Source: Dichotomocladium elegans (taxonomy: Eukaryota; Mucoromycota; Mucoromycetes; Mucorales; Lichtheimiaceae). Taken from it: a stretch of DNA of 22,621 nucleotides. A program made the translations under genes and the position numbers. The stretch spans positions 1 through 22,621 of the forward strand of contig JAIXMN010000084.1 of NCBI GenBank assembly GCA_025716815.1. The letters run 5' to 3'. The notes beneath the pieces are model-generated. The model was not told the DNA's origin. It did not search any database and saw only the letters and a program-made list of their open reading frames with translations. Below are positions 10,175 to 20,452 of the stretch, piece after piece (position 1 is the stretch's first letter; each line of letters opens with the position of its first letter).

Positions 10175-13100
10175 CTTTTTCGATCCACCATGCACAGGCG
10201 ACAAGATTTTTATACAAGACATGACACAAGATACTATGGACAACAATACATCGAACGAAGGCCTGTTATTTGCTACAACTGTGGAAACGAAGGACATTTT
10301 GCACGAGATTGCGCATTAGACACGTTACCTGACGCTTACCGTTTTCGACCATTTCGAAGAATGACATACGAGGAACCACCCCACCAGCAAGACCCTGGTT
10401 TCCAACACAATTTCTCAAGACTGGCCCATCAAGTACACATCATGAAACAAGACCCACCGACTGCTCACCTTCTCGACATCGATACCGACTTTGATGCCAT
10501 TTTTGGTCCTTACGAGGGCAACCTGGAAAATGACATGAATCATCTGGAGAAGCTTTTCACCACAACCAATACCGATTTACCACTATATTCCATGATATGC
10601 AACGGTTATCCTTGTGAAATTTTGCTGGATAGTGGTGCCTCATCAACATATGTATCACCATCATTGGTTCAAGGAGTGCCTCGAGAGCGTGTTAAAGGTC
10701 GAAGTGTTGAAACTGCTGGTGGTCATTGCATGCATATCGATGAACGCGTGACTCTCCAGTTGAATGCCGGTGGATTTGTGCATCAAGTAACTGCCTATGT
10801 CTTGGATACGAAGTTCGATCTCATATTGGGGCGCGATTGGATCAAGCAACACAAGCCAATTCCTGATTGGGATCGTGATACTTGGAAGATTGTCGATGCT
10901 GGCACCACATACACCATTCATCCTAAGCACGTTCGTGAAGTACCAGATTTGGCATATCTCATCTCAGCTAGACAAATTCAACGATATCAGCGTGACAAGA
11001 AGATTGAACACATGTTTGCCTGTTACCTTCGTCCAGAGGCCGAAGATTCTGGGGACGTGGAGGATGCCAAAGTCAAGTCATTGATCGTCGAGTTCAAAGA
11101 TGTATTCCAAAACAAGCTTCCAGGACTACCACCAGATCGCAATGTGTCCCATATTATTGATACCGGTGATGCTGCACCTATTAGCCGACCACCTTACAAG
11201 ATGAGTCCGCGTGAGCTGGATGAATTGCGAAAGCAACTGAAGGAGCTTCAAGACTTACGACTTATTCGACCAAGTACATCACCTTGGGGAGCACCAGTAT
11301 TATTCGTACGCAAGAAGGATGGATCTATGAGGCTGTGTATTGATTATCGCGCAATCAATCAAGTCACCAAGCGCAATACACATCCATTACCTCGTATCGA
11401 TGAATGCTTGGATCGGCTAGGCGGTGCCAAATATTTCTCGAGTATCGACCTGAAAAGCGGCTATCATCAAGTAAGGATTCGAGATGAGGATGTTGACAAG
11501 ACCGCATTCAATACACGATATGGCTCTTGGGAATGGCTCGTCTTACCTTTTGGATTGACAAATGCACCACCTACTTTTCAGCGCTTGATGAATGCAGTGC
11601 TTGGTGATTGTCTTGATGAGTATGCGTTGGTATATTTGGATGATATCCTCATTTACAGCAAAACCAAGGAGGAACATGAGTGCCATGTGCGTGAAGTATT
11701 ACGTCGTCTTCAAGATGCCAAGCTGATTGCCAACAAGAAGAAGTGCGAGTTCTTCAAGACTGAGCTGGAGTTTGTTGGTTTTCGCATATCTGGGAAAGGA
11801 ATAAGCCCTTCGATGCAGAAGATAAAGGCGATACAAGACTGGCCAGTACCAAGGAATGTGCAAGAAGTACGACAATTCATTGGGTTGGGATCGCATTATC
11901 GTCGGTTCATTCGCAACTTTGCTTCGATTGCCACTCCCTTGACAGACTTGACACAAGGAACGGGAGCGAAGAAAAGGGCAATTGTGTGGACGCCTGCGTG
12001 TCAAAGCGCATTTGAAGAAATCAAAGCCCGCATGATTGAGGCACCCATTTTGTTGCCACCCAATCCAGACAAGCCATTTATCATCGAGACGGATGCATCC
12101 GATTTTGGTGTTGGCGCCGTATTGCTTCAAGAAGGTGACGATGGTCTCATGCATCCAGTGGCGTTTGAATCCAAGAAGTTGTCACCAGCTGAGAGAAACT
12201 ATCCAGCACAAGAACGAGAGCTTTTGGGTATCTTGCATGCATTGAGATCGTGGCGTTGTTTTGTGGAAGGAAGAAGTTATATCGTGCACACTGATCATCA
12301 TCCATTGAAGTACTTTCGCACACAAACCAAGCCTACACCTCGCCTCACTCGATGGATTGCAGAGCTAGAGTTATACGATCCCAATATTCAATACAAGCCT
12401 GGGAAAGATAACCATGTACCTGATTTGCTTTCACGTCGCGATGGACCCGAGTGCGAGACATCAGAACAAGATATGGAGCCTGAATACCTCTACGCGGTGC
12501 GCGCTATCCAAGAAACCGATTGGCCAAAGTTTTATGCGAAGCCTGAAGAAAAATGGCCGTCGTTATACAAGGATTTATTACAAAAACATCGACAACGATT
12601 TGTGACCCGCAACGATCAAGTTTATCGTCTCATCAAGAATGGAGGCCAAACTAACGAGGTGCGTTATGTGTTGTTCACTCGGCGTGCTGACCTTGTGCAA
12701 CCATTCCACACCGGCTTTGGACATCCTGGCAACAGGACATTGTATGATTTGATCAAGAAACGCTATTGGTGGCCTGATATGCAAAATGACATCAATACAT
12801 GGATCAAGGAATGTCCACAATGCCAACTTGCTTCCAATGCTGATCGTCATGTACATCATGCTCCTATGAAACCATTGGATGTTCCCGCTCCTTTTGCTCA
12901 TTGGCACCTGGATTTCATTGGTGAATTGCCACAAACCATCAAAGGCAATCGATGGCTTCTCGTCGCGGTTGACTATACTACCAATTGGACCATTGCACGT
13001 CCCTTACCAGATGCTACAGGAGAAGCCATTTCCAAGTTTATGCACGAGGAGATTGTTATGCGTTTTGGTTGTCCACATGAAATCGTCACGGATCGTGGTG

Positions 13101-13382
13101 CAAATTTTCTTTCCAACATTCTTGCTCTTTATCTTGGCCGCATGAAGATCCAACACAAGCGCACATCAGCTTTTCACCCACGCACAAATGGCAAGGCCGA
13201 ACGCACAAATGGAATCCTCAAGCAAATGTTACGCAAATATGTCAATGGTGCCATTCATCGTTGGGATGAATTTGTGGATACTACTGTTTTTGCCTGTCGC
13301 ATTTGCAAGCATCGTACAACTGGCCTTAGTCCTTTTTATATGGTGTACGGTCAAGATCCTGTTCTCCCTGGTGACACTTTGC
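10172..13382 (+). CDS. Ty3-A Pol (NC-PR-RT-RH-IN), 5' part, cut by the MULE
   Basis: Retrotransposon polyprotein with domains in Ty3/gypsy order. A CCHC knuckle (CYNCGNEGHFARDC) is near residue 35. Protease LLDSGASSTYV is near 150. The RT has LCIDYRAINQVT, SSIDLKSGYHQV, LPFGLTNAPPTFQ and YLDDILIYS near 487. RNase H has ETDASDFGVGAVL near 635 and HTDHHPLKYF. The integrase zinc module (HTGFGHPG...CPQC) is near 850, with the catalytic core at LDFIGEL, VTDRGANF and HPRTNGKAERTNG. A stop lies directly upstream of the ATG, so no capsid domain precedes the knuckle. The native frame stops at 13382. The codons from 13383 to the stop at 13669 are MULE terminal-repeat sequence. The rest of integrase continues at 18035. 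Confidence 0.92.
13374..13382 (+). repeat. MULE target-site duplication, left copy
   Basis: ACACTTTGC, directly followed by the terminal inverted repeat. An identical 9-mer follows the right end at 18026-18034. Nine bases is the usual duplication of Mutator-like elements. Confidence 0.92.
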
Positions 13383-13658
13383 GCAAAAAGACAATTTACC
13401 GTACAAAAATAGCTGGTCTTGAAATATTTCAGCAGCCAAAAAGAAAAATTTATCTGTACAAAAATTGCGGGACTTTAAACTTGAATGCCCCCCCCAAAAA
13501 ATTTTTTTGGATAATTGCCTCAACCAGCAATGCATGGGCACCTCATTTTCGCGTTTTTTTTTCTTGGAAAACCAATTGCATTCAACTTTCACATGACCAT
13601 GCACCACATTCCTGCACAGTCATGAAAATTGCGGAAACGGCATCAGCAACAATGCAGC
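13383..13658 (+). repeat. Left outer TIR of the MULE
   Basis: The reverse complement is at 17749-18025. The repeats match throughout except that C8-A6-T7 here is C8-A8-T6 in the other arm. They include a GAATGCCCCCCCC tract and a T9 run. Confidence 0.93.
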
Positions 13659-14310
13659 GGATTAGATAAAAGATTCTCCACATGTCTGTGCAATTGCTTC
13701 TATGCAAGTAAAACGCGTAATTCAGAGATCAGAACGTTTCTTTATATACTTTGTCATGGAATTGCTAATGTTAATATCGCAGCTTGTTTTACGCAAGGCA
13801 CATTCTTTTATTGAACATGTGACACGCTCATTCCGCATTTCTTCACTAGCATCTGCGCAATTTTGGTTGGACACGCACATTTTGTTGTAAGTGAAACTGA
13901 TTAATTGTGGGCACTTCGCATCCATTTGCATTAATCTCCATGCCATTGCTAAAACCAACTTTGCGTTGTGCTTGCGAGGCAAGGCGAACTATTTTATTGT
14001 ACAAGTTACGCCCTCATCTTATTTTCTCTGGCGAATTGACATGTACTTTAGTAATGAAGTTTGTATGCCATTCCCATTTCGGTGACATTGAAGGTCAGTA
14101 CAATGAAATGCACGGCAGATGCAGGAGAATGCTGTATGGAAGTACAGTGCGTTGGGCTTAGGAAAACTCTGCTTTTTGGCCGCAAATACAAAAGTACAAA
14201 AATAAATATAAATATTGCTTTTCTGCTCGTTCCAACCAGCATCACTTTAAACTGTACGCGCAATGTGCATGCCCCATTTCGCATCTCTCTCAGCAACGTG
14301 TAGATTTACG
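13659..14310 (+). repeat. Left inner (diverged) inverted repeat of the MULE
   Basis: Noncoding. It is clearly but imperfectly related to the reverse complement of 17088-17748. Shared pieces include CACGCACATTT, TTTGTATGCCAT and, at its inner end, GTCTCAGCAACGTGTAG-type sequence (14290-14310), which is almost identical in both arms. The stretch between 14310 and the transposase stop at 14459 shows nothing recognisable. Confidence 0.7.
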
Positions 14311-14458
14311 TGGGATTACTATTACAATCTCCATCTCGAGTTCATCTTCAGCATTCTGAGTACTCGCCGGAATGATCGCGCACATCCTAACAAATTGCTT
14401 TGAAATCATGAAAGAGAGGTTGTAATTGCCGGGGAAAAGGTTGAATGAAAACGTTCAA

Positions 14459-16988
14459 TTAGAAGCGACCTTGGTGGTGATTGTTTCTATTGACATTCTC
14501 CTGATCCCGTAATTCCGATGTCAAAGCACGTAATTGCTCTGACACACGATTTAAAAAGCGAGCAGAATCTACTGTATAGTGTGAAGGGTTCACCCGTTCA
14601 CTTTGCGTCACCAGATTGGCAAGCATTCCGTGGAATCTATGTAAAGTTAGCGAAGAAAGTTATAAATGATCAAGGACAGCAATACTTATATACCTGCTGA
14701 GTGCGATTTGTAGTGCATCTCCTTGTTGTATATCGCTGGTAGGTGCTGGATCTTGATTAGCGATATGTGTTATTGGAACAACGCGGCGCGTATCGAGCAA
14801 GCCTGTATGTTTTACTCTGTTGAGCAAGTACATATGCTTACAAGATGCATGGCTGCGCTGGAAGTCGGGACACGTGCATGAAGTCATTTTGCCGTTGACG
14901 ATCATAATATTGTATGATCTATTGCTGTCAGTAAACGACGATACTGTAGCAAAATTGTCACTGTATTCTGTAACCATTGCATTTGCGTCACCATCTTTTT
15001 TTTTAAAAAAACATTATTAATTCTACTACAACTATACAGCAGACGATTGAAGGGAATACAGGAAAGCGATCATGCTGTATTTGAATGATTAATTTACCTT
15101 GAATGTCTCTCGCAGCATTATAACGATCTCGCTCTGCTTTCGTCATTGTAGCACTCTTCACCAACAGAGCTGTCTGTGCATGATCAGTCATTACTGATGG
15201 CAATACCACATCCCAGAGGATGTATATAAGAACGTTCACGCGTTGCCGCTTTAATCCGCTCAAGTACACTTCCTTCAATGATTGATGCCAACTTTCAATA
15301 AAGTTGTTGGTGTCAATATTGTAATTGCCCTATAGAAACGCGTGTAAATAATTATCTCACGTGGTGCCCTGGTACTTACTCGTCGCCAAACTCTTGACCA
15401 TTTTTCCTTTTTCTCGGCGTAATAGCTGTCAAAGTAAGCAATGAAGTCATCCACATCCCATTCCTGCTGATGATGCTCGGCCCACATAATCATCTCGTCA
15501 TATATCATATTGTAGTCCTCTTCAGTATCTGCATACATCATACCTGCAAGATACTGTAAAGCATCATCTCTGTGTTGCCTCTTCTCTTGCATTGTTTTCT
15601 GGATTCCAATGTGCGGCATCACCTTAGAACGAATGTTCTTCCGCCATGCACGAAGGATGTGCCAAAAACAAAGAAGGATTTGGCAACCATCATTGAAGAC
15701 CGTTCTAATCGCAAGTATCTCTGTGTCAGAGTTATCGATCATGATCTTCTCAGGGAAAAAGCCGACCTCATGCTTAAGCCATTTAAACCACTCGACAATG
15801 GGAAAGTGTGTCTCAGAGTTGGTTACCATCCAACAAAGTGGTGCACCTTTACCAGTTTGATGTGATCTGGCAACGATCGTGTAAAGGAAGCAGTGCGCAC
15901 CATCTTTGTACACACATGTTTTGTGGGTTGAATCGATGCAAACTAAGCTGCCATTTTCAAGCAGGGTCTTAAACCAGTGATTAGCAACACTCACACAAGA
16001 ATAAATAAATAATATATATATTACAAGTACCTGTCGTTGCCACTTCGAAAGGAAGGCAAAAACAAACAGCCCTTCTTGAACATCATTCATCCTCTTCCAC
16101 AAAACAATCCCATCCTCGTTTCCGATCTTCTCAGCCCAATGGTCCAAGCTCGTGTCGATGTCTGGTGCATGCATCGCTTTCTTTTTAATGCACTTGCTCA
16201 TTGCATAGTACACATGTCGGTAAGTTATGCGTAATGAGCGCGGCACAGCTTCTGGGAATCCATTGGTTAATGGCATTGCATCGCCAATGACATTTGTTTG
16301 TTGGCTGTCCTGATGGCTTAAAATCCTCTCCAAAACAGACCGATCAAGGTTCACCATTTGTTGGATGCTTTTCCAGGTTAATCCGCTCTCAACCAGACGA
16401 GTAAGGGTCTCACGAACGTCTCTGCTATTGGGAGCAGTAGCAAAATCCTGGCGTGAACGAGGAACATGCCCAGTATGGCGCCAGTTATATGTCACAGTGA
16501 CCATTGCTGGATCACTAATATATCTCACAGCTTTGATTGTTGCAGTACACCCACAAGGCAAGTTTTCATGAGCTCGGTTTGAACTCCCGGATGCTTTAGG
16601 CTTCTTGTGCCTGTGGCACTTAAAGATCTGCAAAGAAGAAATAAGGAGGTAATATCAATGGCAAAGAGCTTGTACATACCAAAGTAAAGCTATTGCCGCT
16701 TGGACGACCGCGTTTCACGCCACTGGCTACGCTGGTAGCATCAGATACATCCTCATTGGGCGTTTCACCAAGGCGCTGCAGAAACTTCTTGTTACTGTTG
16801 CGTGTACCTCCAGTAGTTTCGTTGTAGAACGTGCACCCAGTCCGTTTTTCCTCCTCGTTAACGAATGCCTGAAATGAGCCCCACCCCATCTCGATTACTG
16901 CAGGGCAATCAGCGTCGTAATCGTAAACGTCGTCAACAAAAGATTCTCGTAACAATTCCGCAGCTTCTTGGATGAGATTTCGTGGCAT
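14459..16988 (-). CDS. MULE transposase, six exons, intact
   Basis: Exons read as 16680-16988, 16031-16627, 15380-15967, 15098-15329, 14694-14994 and 14459-14636. The introns are 52, 63, 50, 103 and 57 nt, all GT-AG and all in phase. The sum is 2205 bases, or 734 residues plus stop. Domains in order: a FAR1/WRKY-GCM1-like zinc region (CTFYNETTGG, FKCHRHKK, CGCTATIK, HTGH); the MULE DDE domain with D in VCIDSTHKT (about 314), D in IMIDNSDTE (about 380), the CFWHILRAWRKN motif, and E in FIESWHQSLK (about 510); and a SWIM zinc finger, CTCPDFQRSHASCKH (about 615-629). It would bind the TIRs and perform cut-and-paste transposition in the nucleus. The C-terminus is polar (RNNHHQGRF). The start is the first ATG of exon 1. 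No stops or shifts were found. Confidence 0.92.
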
Positions 16989-17087
16989 GATCTATATAAT
17001 TAGCTGGTTAGGATGTGCGCGACCATTCCGGTAATTACTCAGAATGTTGAAGATAAACTCAAGATGAAGATTGCAATGGCAATCTGA

Positions 17088-17748
17088 CGTAAATCTACAC
17101 GTTGCTGAGACAGATGCGGAATGGAACATGCAGATTGGGCATACTGTATAAAACGATGGTGGCTGGAAGGACAAAAAAGGTGTTCTTTTTATTTGTAATA
17201 TTTTTATATTTTATATTATCTCTCAACAAAGCAGAGTTTCCCTTAGGCCTAGTGCACAGACTTCCGTATACCTTTCCTTCTCCCTGCCTCGCATTCCGTT
17301 TCTAATTAACCTTCAATGTCGCCGAAATGTAGATGGCATACAAACCGCATTGCTGAAGTATAAGTCGAATTTGCCAGACAACATAAGATAAACGCGTAAC
17401 TTTTCGAACAAAAGAGTTGGTCCTGCGTCAAAGGTACAATACAATGTTAGATTTGGCAATTGCATGGCAATGAAAGCCAAATAAATGTAATGTTCCCATA
17501 AATTAACCAGCTTCATTTGCAACGAAATGTGCGTGGCAAACCAACGTTGCGCAAATGCCATCTAAGAAACGGAGAACGAGCACGTCGTACATAAAATAAA
17601 AGAGTATGATTGCCTGAAGCACACAATGTAATGTTAATGGATGACACGACAAGGAATGAAAACGAATGTCCTAAATCGCCGACTTGGCGTGTTCCCACTT
17701 ACTTCAAAGCAAATGCGCATGCGTAGGGAAAGTCTCTCGTTATAATTA
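17088..17748 (+). repeat. Right inner (diverged) inverted repeat of the MULE
   Basis: Noncoding counterpart of 13659-14310. The match at 17088-17124 to the left arm is about 37 bases with two differences. Elsewhere similarity looks like roughly 70% with gaps. The stretch 16989-17087 upstream of the transposase start would hold its promoter, but no clear TATA box was seen. Confidence 0.7.
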
Positions 17749-18025
17749 GCTGCATTGTTGCTGATGCCGTTTCCGCAATTTTCATGACTGTGCAGGAATG
17801 TGGTGCATGGTCATGTGAAAGTTGAATGCAATTGGTTTTCCAAGAAAAAAAAACGCGAAAATGAGGTGCCCATGCATTGCTGGTTGAGGCAATTATCCAA
17901 AAAATTTTTTTTGGGGGGGGCATTCAAGTTTAAAGTCCCGCAATTTTTGTACAGATAAATTTTTCTTTTTGGCTGCTGAAATATTTCAAGACCAGCTATT
18001 TTTGTACGGTAAATTGTCTTTTTGC
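17749..18025 (-). repeat. Right outer TIR of the MULE
   Basis: Reverse complement of 13383-13658, ending GTCTTTTTGC immediately before the right copy of the target duplication. Confidence 0.93.
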
Positions 18026-18034
18026 ACACTTTGC
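18026..18034 (+). repeat. MULE target-site duplication, right copy
   Basis: ACACTTTGC, identical to 13374-13382. The Ty3-A reading frame resumes directly after it. Confidence 0.92.
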
Positions 18035-18811
18035 AGCCAATGGTCCTCTCAAATCCATCTGATGATCCACAAGCACTGGCAGACTCTCGTTTGCCTGATT
18101 TACAGGATTTTCAAGAAGAAGTTTGCCACAAAATCTGGTTATTGGTATAGACCGTCTAGGTTTTTCGTTTTTTTTGCTTCAAGTTCGAATATAAATTTTA
18201 GTATTTCGTTTCTCTTCTTCCTTTGAAATTAGAATGAAACATAAATGGTTGGCCTCCCAAAACTATTCTGGTGTAAAAAGAGGAGAAGGAAGACTGATCT
18301 ATAGCCTTGATTGAAATGTTCTTGCTTCTATTGCTTTTAAATTTGACAAAAGGATAGCAACGAAATACTAAAATTTGTATTCGAATTTGAAGCAAAAAAA
18401 AACGAAAAACCTAGACGGTCTATACGAACAACTAAATTCTGTGGCAAGCTTCTTCTTGAAAATCCTGTACATAATTTACATGATTCACGCAACAAGGCCA
18501 TCAATCGACTTCAACGCAATGCTCAACTTGACAAGCAAAGATGGGATGCCTTACTCAAACCACAAGATTTTTCCATCGGTGATATTGTTGCTATGCGCCA
18601 TGACAACAAACTTAGCCTTGAATATAATTGGAAAGGCCCTTACCGTGTTATTGGCAAGAATGACGAATATCATACATACAAACTTCAAGACATGCAAGGC
18701 AAAGCTTACACATCCATGGTACACACTGATCGCTTACGTCCTCTCAACGTCAAGAACCCGATTCTGGAACCTTGGTATGATCCTGCTTCCTCACGTGCTC
18801 AAGAACGTCAA
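18035..18811 (+). CDS. Ty3-A Pol, 3' part (integrase C-terminus), split by a MITE
   Basis: Continuation of the integrase after the MULE. The native parts are 18035-18102 and 18470-18811; the 365-bp MITE and one TA copy lie between. Across both joins the frame matches that of the 5' part. The second piece contains RNKAINRLQRNAQLDKQRW, then IGDIVAMRHD, WKGPYRVI (the GPY/F module of Ty3 integrases) and a VHTDRLRPLN ending typical of this region. No stop occurs before 18811, where the Ty3-B LTR begins (TGTAGC), so the protein's own end is outside the window. The GTCAA at 18807-18811 would be the expected 5-bp target duplication of Ty3-B. Confidence 0.85.
18103..18467. mobile_element. Tc1/mariner-like MITE, 365 bp, flanked by TA
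   Basis: Begins CAGGATTTTCAAG and ends with its complement. It is flanked on both sides by TA (18101-18102 and 18468-18469), which together restore the host reading frame to a single TA. The terminal inverted repeats are about 106 bases (18103-18208 and 18361-18467) with roughly nine differences by eye. Both contain TATAGACCGTCTAGG and a T8/T9 run. No coding capacity. The terminal sequence is unrelated to that of the Tc1 element nearby. Confidence 0.88.
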
Positions 18812-18815
18812 TGTA

Positions 18816-19025
18816 CAGTGGGCGCCAAAAGTGCACCAATGTTCAGTTCTCTCTGATATAGTATACATTTTCTCATCCAATTTATATTTATATATTGTAG
18901 CATTAAATCATGTTCTCCACTGACCTATTTTGTATATTTAACTGAGTTTTAAAGCGAGGGAAACGGAGTGAGCTGGAGTTGAAGGGATGTAAACATACCA
19001 AGGCCATTGGTGCACTTTTGACGCC
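18816..19025 (+). repeat. Left Tc1 end: outer and inner repeat in mirror orientation
   Basis: The outer copy GGCGCCAAAAGTGCACCAAT is at 18821-18840. The inner copy is its near-exact reverse complement at 19005-19025 (CATTGGTGCACTTTTGACGC). The sequence between is AT-rich and noncoding. From 19026 to the ATG at 19184 nothing else is recognised beyond a presumed promoter. Confidence 0.85.
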
Positions 19026-19183
19026 TAATTCTATGCTACTCGCAAACTGCTCCAATGCATGTTAAAACAACCCACAAGTTGTGTTTTATTTTGCGACACT
19101 AATATCAGGCGTTGCCTTGCTAATGATGACATTAGCAACCATAAATTCCTTTTCAGTTCTCATAGTAAGTCCTCCAATAAATA

Positions 19184-20203
19184 ATGCGACCAATTCCAAA
19201 AGATACCGAAGACAAGGTGAAGAAATATCTATCTGATGGACTTTCACGGCGTGAAACTGCTCAGCGAGTCGGGATTGGTGCTTCTACTGTTAACCGAATT
19301 GCGAAAAAAGCGTTTGAAACACTTCCTATCATGAAAATGGGTCGCCCACCAAAGCTATCGCAGCGTGACAAAGCTTTCTGTATCCGCCAGATCACAATTG
19401 GAAGGAAGGAAAATGCAGTGCAAGTCCAAAAAGCCTTAGAAAGTGACCTTGGAATATCTGTCAGCCCAGCAACAGTTCGGAGGGTCTTCAAGAATGGAGG
19501 GCTTGGTGCATTTGTTAAGCCGAAGAAACCACTTTTACGAACAGCAAACGTTAAAGCTCGGCTCCAATGGGCAATCGAGCATGCTCACTGGACCATTGAT
19601 GACTGGAAACGTGTAATTTGGTCTGATGAAACCAAGATCGATCGCTTTGGGTCTGATGGGAAATTCTATGCATGGAAACGAGATTGCGAACCACTACTTC
19701 CCCGTCATGTACAGCAAACAGTCAAACATGGTGGCGGCAATATCAAACTTTGGAGTTGTATAACTTGGGAAGGCCCTGGATACATAGCTAAAATTGATCA
19801 CACACTCGACAAGGAGCTCTATCTTTCAATTCTCAAGGATGACTTGCAAAAAACCATGCAGTATTACGGCTTTGGTGCACCTGATACAATCTTTCAACAT
19901 GACAATGACCCAAAACATACTGCCTATATTGTTCAAGACTGGCTCAAATCTCAGGAATTTCAAGTTATGAAATGGCCAGCACAGTCTCCAGACCTTAATC
20001 CAATTGAAAACATGTGGTCTTTATTGAAATATCGGCTTTACCATAATTATGACTCTCCACCTGCAGGAATGATTGCACACTGGGAGCGTATCTATGCCAC
20101 CTGGTATAAAATCACAAAGGAGGAATGCCAGAAGGTTATTGAAACAATGCCAAAGCGATGCAACGAAGTTATCAAGGCCAAAGGATACTGGATAGACTAT
20201 TAG
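19184..20203 (+). CDS. Tc1/mariner transposase, DD34E, intact
   Basis: This 339-residue protein has the usual length of Tc1 transposases. An N-terminal paired-like helix-turn-helix lies at about residues 10-60 (GLSRRETAQRVGIGASTVNR). A GRPPKLS linker with the GRPP AT-hook core is near 73, and a second helix-turn-helix follows (GISVSPATVRRVF). The catalytic domain has D in VIWSDETKIDRFG, D in FQHDNDPKHTA and E in SPDLNPIENMW. Thirty-four residues separate the second D from the E, which defines DD34E. No stop or frameshift is present and all three acidic residues are kept. It would bind the terminal repeats and perform cut-and-paste into TA. The ATG follows an AATAAATA stretch and is the first start that gives the full N-terminal domain. 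Confidence 0.95.
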   Translation: MRPIPKDTEDKVKKYLSDGLSRRETAQRVGIGASTVNRIAKKAFETLPIMKMGRPPKLSQRDKAFCIRQITIGRKENAVQVQKALESDLGISVSPATVRRVFKNGGLGAFVKPKKPLLRTANVKARLQWAIEHAHWTIDDWKRVIWSDETKIDRFGSDGKFYAWKRDCEPLLPRHVQQTVKHGGGNIKLWSCITWEGPGYIAKIDHTLDKELYLSILKDDLQKTMQYYGFGAPDTIFQHDNDPKHTAYIVQDWLKSQEFQVMKWPAQSPDLNPIENMWSLLKYRLYHNYDSPPAGMIAHWERIYATWYKITKEECQKVIETMPKRCNEVIKAKGYWIDY

Positions 20204-20241
20204 CCACCTTTAATTTAGAGTTTTATAAATAAAGGAAGGCA

Positions 20242-20450
20242 GCGTCAAAAGTGCACCAATGAATGGTCTAAATTCAAGTAGATATAGCTCCTAGTATACT
20301 GGTGCTTTGCTCCTAGAAAATATCATGCTGATTGTGGTTCACTCAAAGAATATTATAATGCTGCATTGTAAACCTTAGACAGAAATGTGCCCAAGAAATT
20401 AAGAGAATGTGAGAAAGTTGAAAACATTGGTGCACTTTTGGCGCCCACTG
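20242..20450 (+). repeat. Right Tc1 end: inner and outer repeat in mirror orientation
   Basis: The inner copy GCGTCAAAAGTGCACCAATG is at 20242-20261 and the outer reverse-complement copy at 20425-20445. The spacing equals that of the left end (209 against 210 bases), while the sequence between them is unrelated. 20204-20241 holds an AATAAA (20227) that could serve as the transposase polyadenylation signal. Confidence 0.85.
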
Positions 20451-20452
20451 TA

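Larger units (their letters stand above)
13383..18025 (-). mobile_element. Intact Mutator-like element (MULE), 4643 bp
   Basis: Both ends read GCAAAAAGACAATT inwards and are bounded by the 9-bp duplication ACACTTTGC. The outer repeats (276 and 277 bp) differ, by eye, only in one A/T homopolymer. The inner, diverged repeats extend the arms to about 930 bp. The single gene (minus strand) is an open, spliced transposase of 734 residues. Everything expected of an autonomous copy is visible. Confidence 0.93.
9905..18811 (+). mobile_element. Ty3/gypsy retrotransposon Ty3-A, interrupted by nested elements
   Basis: Consists of a 5' LTR, PBS, and a pol frame that resumes after each insertion. The MULE (13383-18025) and the MITE (18103-18467) split the integrase region. 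Ty3-B enters at 18812, so the rest of Ty3-A, including its 3' LTR, should lie beyond the right edge. With the insertions and one copy of each target duplication removed, the frame is open for 1207 codons. The capsid part of Gag is absent. Confidence 0.8.
18816..20450 (+). mobile_element. Tc1-type transposon, 1635 bp, inserted in the Ty3-B LTR
   Basis: Terminal inverted repeats start CAGTGGGCGCCAAAAGTGC and are identical for about 28 bases. They are flanked by TA duplications (18814-18815 and 20451-20452). One intact DD34E transposase lies inside. Each end has a second, internal, inverted copy of the repeat core. Confidence 0.93.

Noticed and set aside
13383..13669. C-terminal 95 codons of the Ty3-A pol reading frame
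   Set aside because: They are read through the MULE terminal inverted repeat and match the opposite end of the MULE; the true protein resumes at 18035.
14048..17305. Two small, similar proteins near the MULE ends (about 14048-14296 minus and 17102-17305 plus)
   Set aside because: Their similarity comes from the inner inverted repeats being mirror copies; neither has a start context or any domain.
18593..18856. A small independent gene
   Set aside because: It is the integrase C-terminus of Ty3-A in its original frame, running into Ty3-B and Tc1 sequence.
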